Made by a program: the position numbers and the translations under genes
In this document: in pieces, positions 46,968 through 59,605 of the stretch
How positions within the stretch are numbered: the stretch's first letter is position 1
How the letters are laid out: the number at the start of each line of letters is the position of its first letter
Assembly: GCF_949987515.2 (NCBI RefSeq)
Contig: NW_027192651.1
Coordinates: 4,650,001-4,714,000, forward strand
DNA: 64,000 nt
From: Delphinus delphis
Lineage: Eukaryota; Chordata; Mammalia; Artiodactyla; Delphinidae
Direction: 5' to 3'
The notes under the pieces: generated by a model
Database searches by the model: none
Told to the model about the DNA's origin: nothing
Seen by the model: only the letters and a program-made list of their open reading frames with translations

Positions 46968-48547
46968 ATTCCAGACGCTTTACTAACACTCTCCCGACTT
47001 GGAGAGTCAGACCCTTTAACCTCCTGTTTGGCCCAGTTTGCAATTTCTGCAGAAGATGAACAGGAATAGCGAGAACCAATGAGAGACTAGCTGGAGGTGT
47101 CTGGACGGGCAAATTTAACTCTCATTTCCCACCAGGAAGAGGAAATAACCAAAGGCTCAGCGTGCCGTGCCGGAACCAGATTAGGGCCTGAAGCCATCCT
47201 GCGGTGTTGCGGCCAGCTCACAAGAAAGCGAGTTGAAGAAAGGAGCTCAGGGGCACTGTAATTCACAAACCTGCAGAGTTATAAATGACAGCTATCGTCC
47301 AAAAATATACTAAAGTAAGGCTGCCAAGAGGACTTGAAAGCGGGGAAGAATTGAAGGAAACCGATTTCAGGAGGTAGACTGGAATTGCATTGAAAGCATA
47401 GGAAAAGAGGCAGAACGTCCACAATGATGCACTTGGCCAAAAAGGGCGTATGCGTTTTTTCCTGAATATATTCAGGAAAAAACGCATACGCCCTTTTTGG
47501 CCAACCAAGCAAGCTTGCAAAGGAAATCTGCACTACAATGAAGCCTCACTTCCCCCCGGTCAAAAGGGCCATCTGAAAAAAGTGTAAAATCCAGAAAGGC
47601 AGGACAGGCCATGGAGAACTGGGAGCCTTGTTATGCTGATGGGCGGGATGTAAATTGCCAACAGACACTCGGGAGAAGTGTATGGTGTTTCCTGAAACAT
47701 CTAAAAAATAAAGCAACAGAGCCTAGGGCACTTCCACTTATGGTCCTATAGCTTAGGGAAATTAAAATCAAAAAGATACAGCCACCCCACAGTTTGGGAC
47801 GCCTCTGTTTACAAGAACCTCGTTTACCGTACAAGTTCAATATCACAGAAAGGGAAAAATGGATAAAGAACTTGTCGTACTTACGTACAATGCAGTATCA
47901 CTCAGAAATGAAATCTATGTCATCAGGCCCGTAGCAGCATAATGAGTGGATTCAGGTACGATGATTCTAACTGAAATAAGTCACACAGAAAAAGAAACAT
48001 CATAAGATATCAGTAATACACGGAATGTAAACTTGGCTACACAGGAACTGAATTACAGAACAGAACAGGGTCTCAAATTTAGAAAACCAACTTATGCTTG
48101 CTTAAGGGGAAAGGTGACTTGGGGTGCTGCATAAAACCAGAGATTGAAATTAGCACAGATAAAGTTCCTTAAGCCAAATATGGAATAGACAAGAGCTACT
48201 CCTTGCTCAACGAAATGGACTCAACACCACATATTAAACGCCTAAGAATGTACCTGACTAGTAAGTATCTTAAAACCTATGGATTGCTATGTCTCCAAAA
48301 GAGAATCAAGCATGTGTTCAGGGGCATAAACGCAGCAGTGATAAGATTGGAGAGGTTCGGTGAGCAAATGAAGACCCTTTGAAGTCATATTGCATGGTAC
48401 CCATTCCAAGGGATTCAACTACCCAGGTTTAAGGTATTCTTCCTTCAGCTAAAACATGCATGTGGAACCTAGAGTATGATCAACCATGTGATCGGGAGAC
48501 GTGTTCAAATATGTCTCAGTTTTCGTACCCTGGTACTCGGGTGCAAC
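46968..48547 (+). repeat. Satellite monomer U31
   Basis: 1,580 bp. The palindrome at 47433-47504 is perfect. Shares tactaaagtaagg, ggggaagaattg, aaaaaataaag and cttgtcgtac with U16, and gaaattagcac with U12, U16, U20 and U22. Private: attgaaggaaacc, gaagcctcac, accccacagtttgg, ctcagaaatg, gtgacttgggg, gtgttcagggg. Confidence 0.95.
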
Positions 48548-50128
48548 ATTCCAGACGCTTTACTAACACTCTCCCCACTTGGAGAGTCAGGGCCTTTAAC
48601 TTCCTGTTTGGCCCAGTTTGCAATTTCTGCGGAAGATGAACAGGAATAGCGAGAACCAATGAGAGACTAGCTGGAGGTGTCTGGACGGGCAAATTTAACT
48701 CTCATTTCCCACCAGGAAGAGGAAATAACCAAAGGCTCAGCGTGCCGTGCCGGAACCAGATTAGGGCCTGAAGCCATCCTGCGGTGTTGCGGCCAGCTCA
48801 CAAGAAAGCGAGTTGAAGAAAGGAGCTCAGGGGCACTGTAATTCACAAACCTGCAGAGTTATAAATGACAGCTATCGTCCAAAAATATACTGAAGTAAGG
48901 CTGCCAAGAGGACTTGAAAGCGGGGCAGAATTGCAGGAAACTGATTTCAGGAGGTAGACTGGAATTGCATTGAAAGCATAGGAAAAGAGGCAGAACGTCC
49001 ACAATGATGCACTTGGCCAAAAAGGGGCGTATGCGTTTTTTCCTGAATATATTCAGGAAAAAACGCATACGCCCCTTTTTGGCCAACCAAGCAAGCTTGC
49101 AAAGGAAATCTGCACTACAATGAAGTCTCACTTCCCCCCGGTCAAAAGGGCCATCTGAAAAAAGTGTAAAATCCAGAAAGGCAGGACAGGCCATGGAGAA
49201 CTGGGAGCCTTGTTATGCTGATGGGCGGGATGTAAATTGCCAACAGACACTCGGGAGAAGTGTATGGTGTTTCCTGAAACATCTAAAAAACAAAGCAACA
49301 GAGCCTAGGGCACTTCCACTTATGGTCCTATAGCTTAGGGAAATTAAAATCAAAAAGACACAGCCACCCCAAAGTTTGGGATGCCTCTGTTTACAAGAAC
49401 CTCGTTTACCGTACAAGTTCAATATCACAGAAAGTGAAAAATGGATAAAGAACTTGTGGTACTTACGTACAATGCAGTATCACTCAGCAATGAAATCTAT
49501 GTCATCAGGCCCTTAGCAGCACAATGAGTGGATTCAGGTACGATGATTCTAACTGAAATAAGTCACACAGAAAAAGAAACATCATAAGATATCAGTAATA
49601 CACGGAATGTAAACTTGGCTACACAGGAACTGAATTACAGAACAGAACAGGGTCTCAAATTTAGAAAAGCAACTTATGCTTGCTTAAGGGGAAAGGTGAG
49701 TTGGGGTGCTGCATAAAACCAGAGATTGAAATGAGCACAGATAAAGTTCCTTAAGCCAAATATGGAATAGACAAGAGCTACTCCTTGCTCAACGAAATGG
49801 ACTCAACACCGCATATTAAACGCCTAAGAATGTACCTGACTAGTAAGTATCTTAAAACCTATGGATTGCTATGTCTCCGAAAGAGAATCAAGCATGTGTA
49901 CAGGGGCATAAACGCAGCAGTGATAGGATTGGAGAGGTTCGGTGAGCAAATGAAGACCCTGTGAAGTCATATTGCATGGTACCCATTCCACGGGTCTCAA
50001 CTCTCCAGGTTTAAGGTATTCTTCCTTCACCTAAAACATGCATGTGGAACCTAGAGTATGATCAACATGTGATCGGGAGACGTGTTCAAATATGTCTCAG
50101 TTTTCGTACCCTGGTACTCGGGTGTAAC
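48548..50128 (+). repeat. Satellite monomer U32 (74-bp palindrome)
   Basis: 1,581 bp. The palindrome gained one base in each arm (49013-49086). Has aaactgatttcagg as in U21. Private: gggatgcctctg, gaccctgtgaag, cttcacctaaaac, and gggtgtaac at its 3' end. Confidence 0.95.
49013..49086. repeat. 74-bp perfect palindrome with symmetric insertion (U32)
   Basis: The left arm has aaaaaggggcg (four Gs, not three) and the right arm has cgcccctttt (four Cs, not three). The arms are therefore 37 bp and still exact reverse complements. No other unit has either insertion, so both arose in this unit or came together from one outside the window. Confidence 0.96.
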
Positions 50129-51708
50129 ATTCCAGACGCTTTACTAACACTCTCCCGACTTGGACAGTCAGACCGTTTAACCTCCTGTTTGGCCCAGTTT
50201 GCAATTTCTGCGGAAGATGAACAGGAATAGCGAGAACCAATGAGAGACTAGCTGGAGGTGTCTGGACGGGCAAATTTAACTCTCATTTCCCACCAGGAAG
50301 AGGAAATAACCAAAGGCTCAGCGTGCCGTTCCGGAACCAGATTACGGCCTGAAGCCATCCTGCGGTGTTGCGGCCAGCTCACAAGAAAGCGAGTTGAAGA
50401 AAGGAGCTCAGGGGCACTGTAATTCACAAACCTGCAGAGTTATAAATGACAGCTATCGTCCAAAAATATACTGAAGTAAGGCTGCCAAGAGGACTTGAAA
50501 GCGGGGCAGAATTGCAGGAAACCGATTTCAGGAGGTAGACTGGAATTGCATTGAAAGCATAGGAAAAGAGGCAGAACGTCCACAATGATGCACTTGGCCA
50601 AAAAGGGTGTATGCGTTTTTTCCTGAATATATTCAGGAAAAAACGCATACGCCCTTTTTGGCCAACCAAGCAAGCTTGCAAAGGAAATCTGCACTACAAT
50701 GAAGTCTCACTTCCCCCCGGTCAAAAGGGCCATCTGAAAAAAGTGTAAAATCCAGAAAGGCAGGACAGGCCATGGAGAACTGGGAGCCTTGTTGTGCTGA
50801 TGGGAGGGATGTAAATTGCCAACAGACATTCGGGAGAAGTGTATGGTGTTTCCTGAAACATCTAAAAAACAAAGCAACAGAGCCTAGGGCACTTCCACTT
50901 ATGGTCCTATAGCTTAGGGAAATTAAAATCAAAAAGATACAGCCACCCCAAGGTTTGGGACGCCTCTGTTTACAAGAACCTCGTTTACCGTACAAGTTCA
51001 ATATCACAGAAAGTGAAAAATGGATAAAGAACTTGTCGTACTTACGTACAATGCAGTATCACTCAGCAATGAAATCTATGTCATCAGGCCCGTAGCAGCA
51101 TAATGAGTGGATTCAGGTACGATGATTCTAACTGAAATAAGTCACACAGAAAAAGAAACGTCATAAGATAGCAGTAATACACAGAATGTAAACTTGGCTA
51201 CACAGGAACTGATTTACAGAACAGAACAGGGTCTCAAATTTAGAAAACCAACTTATGCTTGCTTGAGGATAAAGGTGAGTTGGGGTGCTGCATAAAACCA
51301 GAGATTGAAATGAGCACAGATAAAGTTCCTTAAGCCAAATATGGAATAGACAAGAGCTACTCCTTGCTCAACGAAATGGACTCAACACCGCATATTAAAC
51401 GCCTAAGAATGTACCTGACTAGTAAGTATCTTAAAACCTACAGATTGCTATGCCTCCGAAAGAGAATCAAGCATGTGTACAGGGGCATAAACGCAGCAGT
51501 GATAGGATTGGAGAGGTTCGGTGAGCAAATGAAGACCCTTTGAAGACATATTGCATGGTACCCATTCCACGGGTCTCAACTCTCCAGGTTTAAGGTATTC
51601 TTCCCTCAGCTAAAACATGCATGTGGAACCCAGAGTATGATCAACCGTGTGAACGGGAGACGTGTTCAAATATGTCTCAGTTTTCCTCCCCTGGTACTCG
51701 GGTGCAAC
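50129..51708 (+). repeat. Satellite monomer U33
   Basis: 1,580 bp. The palindrome at 50594-50665 has one mismatch, a left-arm CpG loss (agggtgtatg). Shares acgtcataagatagcag, aactgatttacag and gcttgaggataaagg with U35 (gtcgtaagatagcag there), two units on. Private: ttggacagtcagaccg, gccgttccgg, ccaaggtttggg, ttccctcagc. Confidence 0.95.
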
Positions 51709-53288
51709 ATTCCAGACGCTTTACTAACACTCTCCCCACTTGGAGAGTCAGCGCCTTTAACCTCCTGTTTGGCCCAGTTTGCAATTTCTGCGGAAGATGA
51801 ACAGGAATAGGGAGAACCAATGAGAGACTAGCTGGAGGTGTCTGGACGGGCAAATTTAACTCTCATTTCCCACCAGGAAGAGGAAATAACCAAAGGCTCA
51901 GCGTGCCGTGCCGTATCCAGATTAGGGCCTGAAGCCATCCTGCGGTGTTGCGGTCTGCTCAAAAGAAAGCGAGTTGAAGAAAGGAGCTCAGGAGCACTGT
52001 AATTCACAAACCTGCAGAGTTATAAATGACAGCTATCGTCCAAAACTATACTGAAATAAGGCTGCCAAGAGGACTTGAAAGCGGGGCAGAATTGCAGGAA
52101 ACCGATTTCAGGAGGTAGACTGGAATTGCATTGAAAGCATAGGAAAAGAGGCAGAACGTCCACAATGATGCACTTGGCCAAAAAGGGCGTATGCGTTTTT
52201 TCCTGAATATATTCAGGAAAAAACGCATACGCCCTTTTTGGCCAACCAAGCAAGCTTGCAAAGGAAATCTGCACTACAATGAAGTCTCACTTCCCCCCGG
52301 TCAAAAGGGCCATCTGAAAAAAGTGTAAAATCCAGAAAGGCAGGACAGGCCATGGAGAACTGGGAGCCTTGTTATGCTGATGGGCGGGATGTAAATTGCC
52401 AACAGACACTTGGGAGAAGTGTATGGTGTTTCCTGAAACATCTAAAAAACAAAGCAACAGAGCCTAGGGCACTTCCACTTATGGTCCTATAGCTTACGGA
52501 AATTAAAATCAAAAAGACACAGCCAGCCCAAAATTTGGAACGGCTCTGTTCACAAGAACCAGGTTTACAGTACAAGTTCAACATTGCAAAAAGTGAAAAA
52601 TGGATAAAGAAGTTGTGGTATTTACTTACAAAGCAATATCACTCAGCAATGAAATCTATGTCATCAGGCCCGTAGCAGCATAATGAGTGGATTCAGGTAT
52701 GATGATTCTAACTGAAATAAGTCACACAGAAAAAGAAACATCATAAGATATCAGTAATACACGGAATGTAAACTTGGCTACACAGGAACTGAATTACAGA
52801 ACAGAACAGGGTCTCAAATTTAGAAAACCAACTTATGCTTGCTTAAGGGTAAAGGTGAGTTGGGGTGCTCCATAAAACCAGAGATTGAAATGAGCACAGA
52901 TAAATTTCCTTAAGCCAAATATGTAATAGATAAGAGCTACTCCTTGCTCAACGAAATGGACTCAACACACCATATTAAACGCCTAAGAATGTACCTGACT
53001 AGTAAGTATCTTAAAACCTATGGATTGCTATGTCTCCGAAAGAGAATCAAGCATGTGTACACGGGCATAAACGCAGCAGTGATAGGATTGGAGAGGTTCG
53101 GTGAGCAAATGAAGACCCTTTGAAGTCATATTGCATGGTACCCATTCCACGGGTCTCAACTCTCCAGGTTTAAGGTATTCTTCCTTCAGCTAAAACATGC
53201 ATGTGGAACCTAGAGTATGATCAACCATGTGATCGGGAGACGTGTTCAAATATGTCTCAGTTTTCGTACCCTGGTACTCGGGTGCAAC
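51709..53288 (+). repeat. Satellite monomer U34
   Basis: 1,580 bp. The palindrome at 52174-52245 is perfect despite many private changes elsewhere: ccgtatccag, gcggtctgctc, aggagcactg, caaaactatactg, caaaatttgg, gttcacaagaacc, ggtgctccataaaac, gtaatagataag. Has agcttacgg, shared with U35, and gctcaaaag, shared with U36. Confidence 0.95.
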
Positions 53289-54868
53289 ATTCCAGACGCT
53301 TTACTAACACTCTCCCGACTTGGAGAGTCAGTCCCTTTAACTTCCTGTTTGGCCCAGTTTGCAATTTCTGTGGAAAATGAACAGGAATAGCGAGAACCAA
53401 TGAGAGACTACCTGGGGGTGTCTGGACGGGCAAATTTAACTCTCATTTCCCAGCAGGAAGAGGAATTAACCAAAGGCTCAGCGTGCCGTGCCAGAAACAG
53501 ATTAGGGCCTGAAGCCATCCTGCGGTGTTGCGGCCAGCTCACAAGAAAGCAAGTTGAAGAAAGGAGCTCAGGGGCACTGTAATTCACAAACCTGCAGAGT
53601 TATAAATGACAGCTATCGTCCAAAAATATACTGAAGTAAGGCTGCCAAGAGGACTTGAAAGCGGGGCAGAATTGCAGGAAACCGATTTCAGGAGGTAGAC
53701 TGGAATTGCATTGAAAGCATAGGAAAAGAGGCAGAACGTCCACAATGATGCACTTGGCCAAAAAGGGCGTATGCGTTTTTTCCTGAATATATTCAGGAAA
53801 AAACGCATACGCCCTTTTTGGCCAACCAAGCAAGCTTGCAAAGGAAATCTGCACTACAATGAAGTCTCACTTCCCCCCGGTCAAAAGGGCCATCTGAAAA
53901 AAGTGTAAAATCCACACAGGCAGGACAGGCCATGGAGAACTGGGAGCCTTGTTATGCTGATGGGCGGGATGTAAATTGCCAACAGACACTCGGGAGAAGT
54001 GTATGGTGTTTCCTGAAACATCTAAGAAACAAAGCAACAGAGCCTAGGGCACTTCCACTTATGGTCCTATAGCTTACGGAAATTAAAATCAAAAAGACAC
54101 AGCCACCCCAAAGTTTGGGACGCCTCTGTTTACAAGAACCTCATTTACCGTACAAGTTCAATATCACAGAAGGTGAAAAATGGATAAAGAACTTGTGGTA
54201 CTTACGTACAATGCAGTATCACTCAGCAATGAAATCTATGTCATCAGGCCCGTAGCAGCATAATGAGTGGATTCAGGTATGATGATTCTAACTGAAATAA
54301 GTCACACAGAAAAAGAAACGTCGTAAGATAGCAGTAATACACAGAATGTAAACTTGGCTACACAGGAACTGATTTACAGAACAGAACAGGGTCTCAAATT
54401 TAGAAAACCAACTTATGCTTGCTTGAGGATAAAGGTGAGTTGGGGTGCTGCATAAAACCAGAGATTGAAATGAGCACAGATAAAGTTCCTTAAGCCAAAT
54501 ATGGAATAGACAAGAGCTACTCCTTGTTCAACGAAATGGACTCAACACCGCATATTAAACACCTAAGTATGTACCTGACTAGTAAGTATCTTAAAACCTA
54601 CGGATTGCTATGTCTCCGAAAGAGAATCAAGCATGTGTACACGGGCATAAACGCAGCAGTGATAGGATTGGAGAGGTTCGGTGAGCAAATGAAGACCCTT
54701 TGAAGTCATATTGCATGGTACCCATTCCACGGGTCTCAACTCTCCAGGTTTAAGGTATTCTTCCTTCAGCTAAAACATGCATGTGGAACCCAGAGTATGA
54801 TCAACCGTGTGAACGGGAGACGTGTTCAAATATGTCTCAGTTTTCCTCCCCTGGTACTCGGGTGCAAC
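53289..54868 (+). repeat. Satellite monomer U35
   Basis: 1,580 bp. The palindrome at 53754-53825 is perfect. 3' part like U33 (agatagcag, gatttacag, gcttgaggataaagg). Private: gtggaaaatg, ctacctgggggtg, cccagcagg, gccagaaacag, tccacacaggc, ctaagaaac, cttgttcaacg, acctaagtatg. Confidence 0.95.
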
Positions 54869-56447
54869 ATTCCAGGCGCTTTACTAACACTCTCCCCACT
54901 TGGAGAGTCAGCGCCTTTAACCTCCTGTTTGGCCCAGTTTGCAATTTCTGCGGAAGATGAACAGGAATAGCGAGAACCAATGAGAGACTAGCTGGAGGTG
55001 TCTGGACGGGCAAATTTAACTCTCATTTCCCACCAGGAAGAGGAAATAACCAAAGGCTCAGCGTGCCGTGCCGGAACCAGATTAGGGCCTGAAGCCATCC
55101 TGCGGTGTTGCGGCCAGCTCAAAAGAAAGCGAGTTGAAGAAAGGAGCTCAGAGGCACTGTAATTCACAAACCTGCAGAGTTATAAATGACAGCTATCGTC
55201 CAAAAATATACTGAAGTAAGGCTGCCAAGAGGACTTGAAAGCGGGGCAGAATTGCAGGAAACCGATTTCAGGAGGTAGATTGGAATTGCATTGAAAGCAT
55301 AGGAAAAGAGGCAGAACGTCCACAATGATGCACTTGGCCAAAAAGGGCGTATGCGTTTTTTCCTGAATATATTCAGGAAAAAACGCATACGCCCTTTTTG
55401 GCCAACCAAGCAAGCTTGCAAAGGAAATCTGCACTACAATGAAGTCTCACTTCCCCCCGGTCAAAAGGGCCAGCTGAAAAAAGTGTAAAATCCAAAAAGG
55501 CAGGACAAGCCATGGAGAACTGGGAGCCTTGTTATGCTGATGGGCGGGATGTAAATTGCCAACAGACACTCGGGAGAAGTGTATGGTGTTTCCTGAAACA
55601 TCTAAAAAACAAAGCAACAGAGCCTAGGGCACTTCCACTTATGGTCCTATAGCTTAGGGAAATTAAAATCTAAAAGGCACAGCCACCCCAAAGCTTGGGA
55701 CGCCTCTGTTTACAAGAACCTCATTTACCGTACAAGTACAATATCACACTACGTGAAAAATGGATAAAGAACTTGTGGTACTTACGTACAATGCAGTATC
55801 ACTCAGCAATGAAATCTATGTCATCAGGCCCGTAGCAGCATAATAAGTGGATTCAGGTACGATGATTCTAACTGAAATAAGTCACACAGAAAAAGAAACA
55901 TCATAAGATATCACTAATACACGGAATGTAAACTTGGCTACACAGGAACTGAATTCCAAAACAGAACAGGGTCTCAAATTTAGAAAACCAACTTATGCTT
56001 GCTTAAGGGGAAAGGTGAGTTGGGGTGCTGCATAAAACCAGAGATTGAAATGAGCACAGATAAAGTTCCTTAAGCCAAATATGGAATAGACAAGAGCTAC
56101 TCCTTGCTCAACGAAATGAACTCAACACCGCATATTAAACGCCTAAGAATGTACCTGACTAGTAAGTATATTAAAACCTATGGATTGCTATGTCTCCGAA
56201 AGAGAATCAAGCATGTGTACAGGGGCATAAACGCAGCAGTGATAGGATTGGAGAGGTTCGGTGATCAACTGAAGACCCTTTGAAGTCATATTGCATGGTA
56301 CCCATTCCACGGGTCTCAACTCTCCAGGTTTAAGGTATTCTTCCTTCAGCTGAAGCATGCATGTGGAACCCAGAGTATGATCAACATGTGATCGGGAGAC
56401 GTGTTCAAATATGTCTCAGTTTTCCTCCCCTGGTACTCGGGTGCAAC
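54869..56447 (+). repeat. Satellite monomer U36
   Basis: 1,579 bp. The palindrome at 55334-55405 is perfect. Start ggcgctttac with gtcagcgcc. Private: cagaggcactg, gtagattgg, ggccagctgaaa, ggacaagcc, atctaaaaggc, aaagcttggg, tcacactacgtg, aaatgaactc, gatcaactgaag, gctgaagcatg. Confidence 0.95.
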
Positions 56448-58026
56448 ATTCCAGGCGCTTTACTAACACTCTCCCCACTTGGAGAGTCAGCGCCTTTAAC
56501 CTCCTGTTTGGCCCAGTTTGCAATTTCTGCGGAAGATGAACAGGAATAGCGAGAACCAATGAGAGGCTAGCTGGAGGTGTCTGGACGGGCAAATTTAACT
56601 CTCATTTCCCACCAGGAAGAGGAATTAACCAAAGGCTCAGCATGCCGTGCCGGATCCAGATTACGGCCTGAAGCCATCCTGCGGTGTTGCGGCCAGCTCA
56701 CAAGAAAGCGAGTTGAAGAAAGGAGCTCAGGGGCACTGTAATTCACAAACCTGCAGAGTTATAAATGACAGCTATCGTCCAAAAATATACTGAAGTAAGG
56801 CTGCCAAGAGGACTTGAAAGCGGGGCAGAATTGCAGGAAACCGATTTCAGGAGGTAGACTGGAATTGCATTGAAAGCATAGGAAAAGAGGCAGAGCATCC
56901 ACGATGATGCACTTGGCCAAAAAGGGCGTATGCGTTTTTTCTTAAATATATTCAGGAAAAACGCATACGCACTTTTTGGCCAACCAAGCAAGCTTGCAAA
57001 GGAAATCTGCACTACAATGAAGTCTCACTTCCCCCCGGTCAAAAGGGCCATCTGAACAAAGTGTAAAATCCAGAAAGGCAGGACAGGCCATGGAGAACTG
57101 GGAGCCTTGTTATGCTGATGGGCGGGATGTAAATTGCCAACAGACACTCGGGAGAAGTGTATGATATTTCCTAAAACATCTAAAAAACAAAGCAACAGAG
57201 CCTAGGGCACTTCCACTTATGGTCCTATAGCTTAGGGAAATTAAAATCAAAAAGACACAGCCACCCCAAAGTTTGGGACGCCTCTGTTTACAAGAACCTC
57301 GTTTACCGTACAAGTTCAGTATCACGGAAAGTGAAAAATGGATAAAGAACATGTGGTACTTACGTACAATGCAGTATCACTCAGCAATGAAATCTATGTC
57401 ATCAGGCCCGTAGCAGCATAATGAGTGGATTCAGGTACGATGATTCTAACTGAAATAAGTCACAAAGAAAAAGAATCATCATAAGATATCACTAACACAC
57501 GGAATGTAAACTTGGCTACACAGGAACTGTATTCCAAAATAAAACAGGGTCTCAAATTTAGAAAACCAACTTATGCTTGCTTAAGGGGAAAGGTGAGTTG
57601 GGGTGCTGCATAAAACCAGAGATTGAAATGAGCACAGATAAAGTTCCTTAAGCCAAATATGGAATAGACAAGAGCTACTCCTTGCTCAACGAAATGGACT
57701 CAACACCCCATATTAAACGCCTAAGAATGTACCTGACTAGTAAGTATCTTAAAACCTATGGATTGCTATGTCTCCAAAAGAGAATCAAGCGTGTTTACAG
57801 GGGCATAAACGCAGCAGTGATAGGATTGGAGAGGTTCAGTGAGCAAATGAAGACCCTTTGAAGTCATATTGCATGGTACCCATTCCACGGGTCTCAACTC
57901 TCCAGGTTTAAGGTATTCTTCCTTCAGCTAAAACATGCATGTGGAACCCAGAGTATGATCAACCGTGTGAACGGGAGACATGTTCAAATATGTCTCAGTT
58001 TTCCTCCCCTGGTACTCGGGTGCAAC
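56448..58026 (+). repeat. Satellite monomer U37
   Basis: 1,579 bp. The palindrome at 56913-56983 is degraded and 71 bp long, identical to U38's. It has ctgaacaaag and the agttcagtatcacgg type, also like U38, so the pair looks like a recent adjacent duplication. Private: gagaggctagc, ggatccagattacgg, gtatgatatttcc, aagaatcatc, tgtattcc. Confidence 0.95.
56913..56983. repeat. Degraded 71-bp palindrome (U37)
   Basis: The left arm reads tcttaaata. The right arm has five As instead of six after cagg, plus gcac. A stem would carry two mismatches near the tip, a one-base bulge and one further mismatch. Confidence 0.93.
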
Positions 58027-59605
58027 ATTCCAGACGCTTTACTAACACTCTCCCCACTTGGAGAGTCAGTCCCTTTAACCTCCTGTTTGGCCCAGTTTGC
58101 AATTTCTGCGGAAGATGAACAGGAATAGGGAGAACCAATGAGAGACTAGCTGGAGGTGTCCGGACGGGCAAATTTAACTCTCATTTCCCACCAGGAAGAG
58201 GAAATAACCAAAGGCTCAGCGTGCCGTGCCGGAAACAGATTAGGGCCTGAAGCCATCCTGCGGTGTTGCGGCCAGCTCACAAGAAAGCGAGTTGAAGAAA
58301 CGAGCTCAGGGGCACTGTAATTCACAAACCTGCAGAGTTATAAATGACAGCTATCGTCCAAAAATATACTGAAGTAAGGCTGCCAAGAGGACTTGAAAGC
58401 GGGGCAGAATTGCAGGAAACCGATTTCAGGAGGTAGACTGGAATTGCATTGAAAGCAAAGGAAAAGAGGCAGAGCGTCCACGATGATGCACTTGGCCAAA
58501 AAGGGCGTATGCGTTTTTTCTTAAATATATTCAGGAAAAACGCATACGCACTTTTTGGCCAACCAAGCAAGCTTGCAAAGGAAATCTGCACTACAATGAA
58601 GTCTCACTTCCCCCCGGTCAAAAGGGCCATCTGAACAAAGTGTAAAATCCAGAAAGGCAGGACAGGCCATGGAGAACTGGGAGCCTTGTTATGCTGATGG
58701 GCGGGATGTAAATTGCCAACAGACACTCGGGAGAAGTGTATGATGTTTCCTGAAACATCTAAAAAACAAAGCAATAGAGCCTAGGGCACTTCCACTTATG
58801 GTCCTATAGCTTAGGGAAATTAAAATCAAAAAGACACAGCCACCCCAAAGTTTGGGACGCCTCTGTTTACAAGAACCTCGTTTACCGTACAAGTTCAGTA
58901 TCACGGAAAGTGAAAAATGGATAAAGAACATGTGGTACTTACGTACAATGCAGTATCACTCAGCAATGAAATCTATGTCATCAGGCCCGTAGCAGCATAA
59001 GGAGTGGATTCAGGTACGATGATTCTAACTGAAATAAGTCACACAGAAAAAGAAACATCATAAGATATCACTAACACACGGAATGTAAACTTGGCTACAC
59101 AGGAACTGAATTACAGAACAGAACAGGGTCTCAAATTTAGAAAACCAACTTATGCTTGCTTAAGGGGAAAGGTGAGTTGGGGTGCTGCATAAAACCAGAG
59201 ATTGAAATGAGCACAGATAAAGTTCCTTAAGCCAAATACGGAATAGACAAGAGATACTCCTTGCTCAACAAAATGGACTCAACACCACATATTAAACGCC
59301 TAAGAATGTACCTGACTAGTAAGTATCTTAAAACCTATGGATTGCTATATCTCCGAAAGAGAATCAAGCATGTGTGCAGGGGCATAAACGCAGCAGTGAT
59401 AGGATTGGAGAGGTTCGGTGAGCAAATGAAGACCCTTTGAAGTCATATTGCATGGTACCCATTCCACGGGTCTCAACTCCCCAGGTTTAAGGTATTCTTC
59501 CTTCAGCTAAAACATGCATGTGGAACCCAGAGTATGATCAACCGTGTGAACGGTACACGTGTTCATATATGTCTCAGTTTTCCTCCCCTGGTACTTGGGT
59601 GAAAC
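58027..59605 (+). repeat. Satellite monomer U38
   Basis: 1,579 bp. The 5' part (aataggga, gtccggac) matches U10; the palindrome and what follows match U37. Private: aaacgagctc, gaaagcaaagg, cataaggagtgg, gagatactcc, aacaaaatgg, gctatatctcc, gtgtgcagg, acttgggtgaaac. Confidence 0.95.
58492..58562. repeat. Degraded 71-bp palindrome (U38)
   Basis: It carries the same left-arm tcttaaata, right-arm one-base loss and gcac as U37, the only other unit with this combination. Confidence 0.93.
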
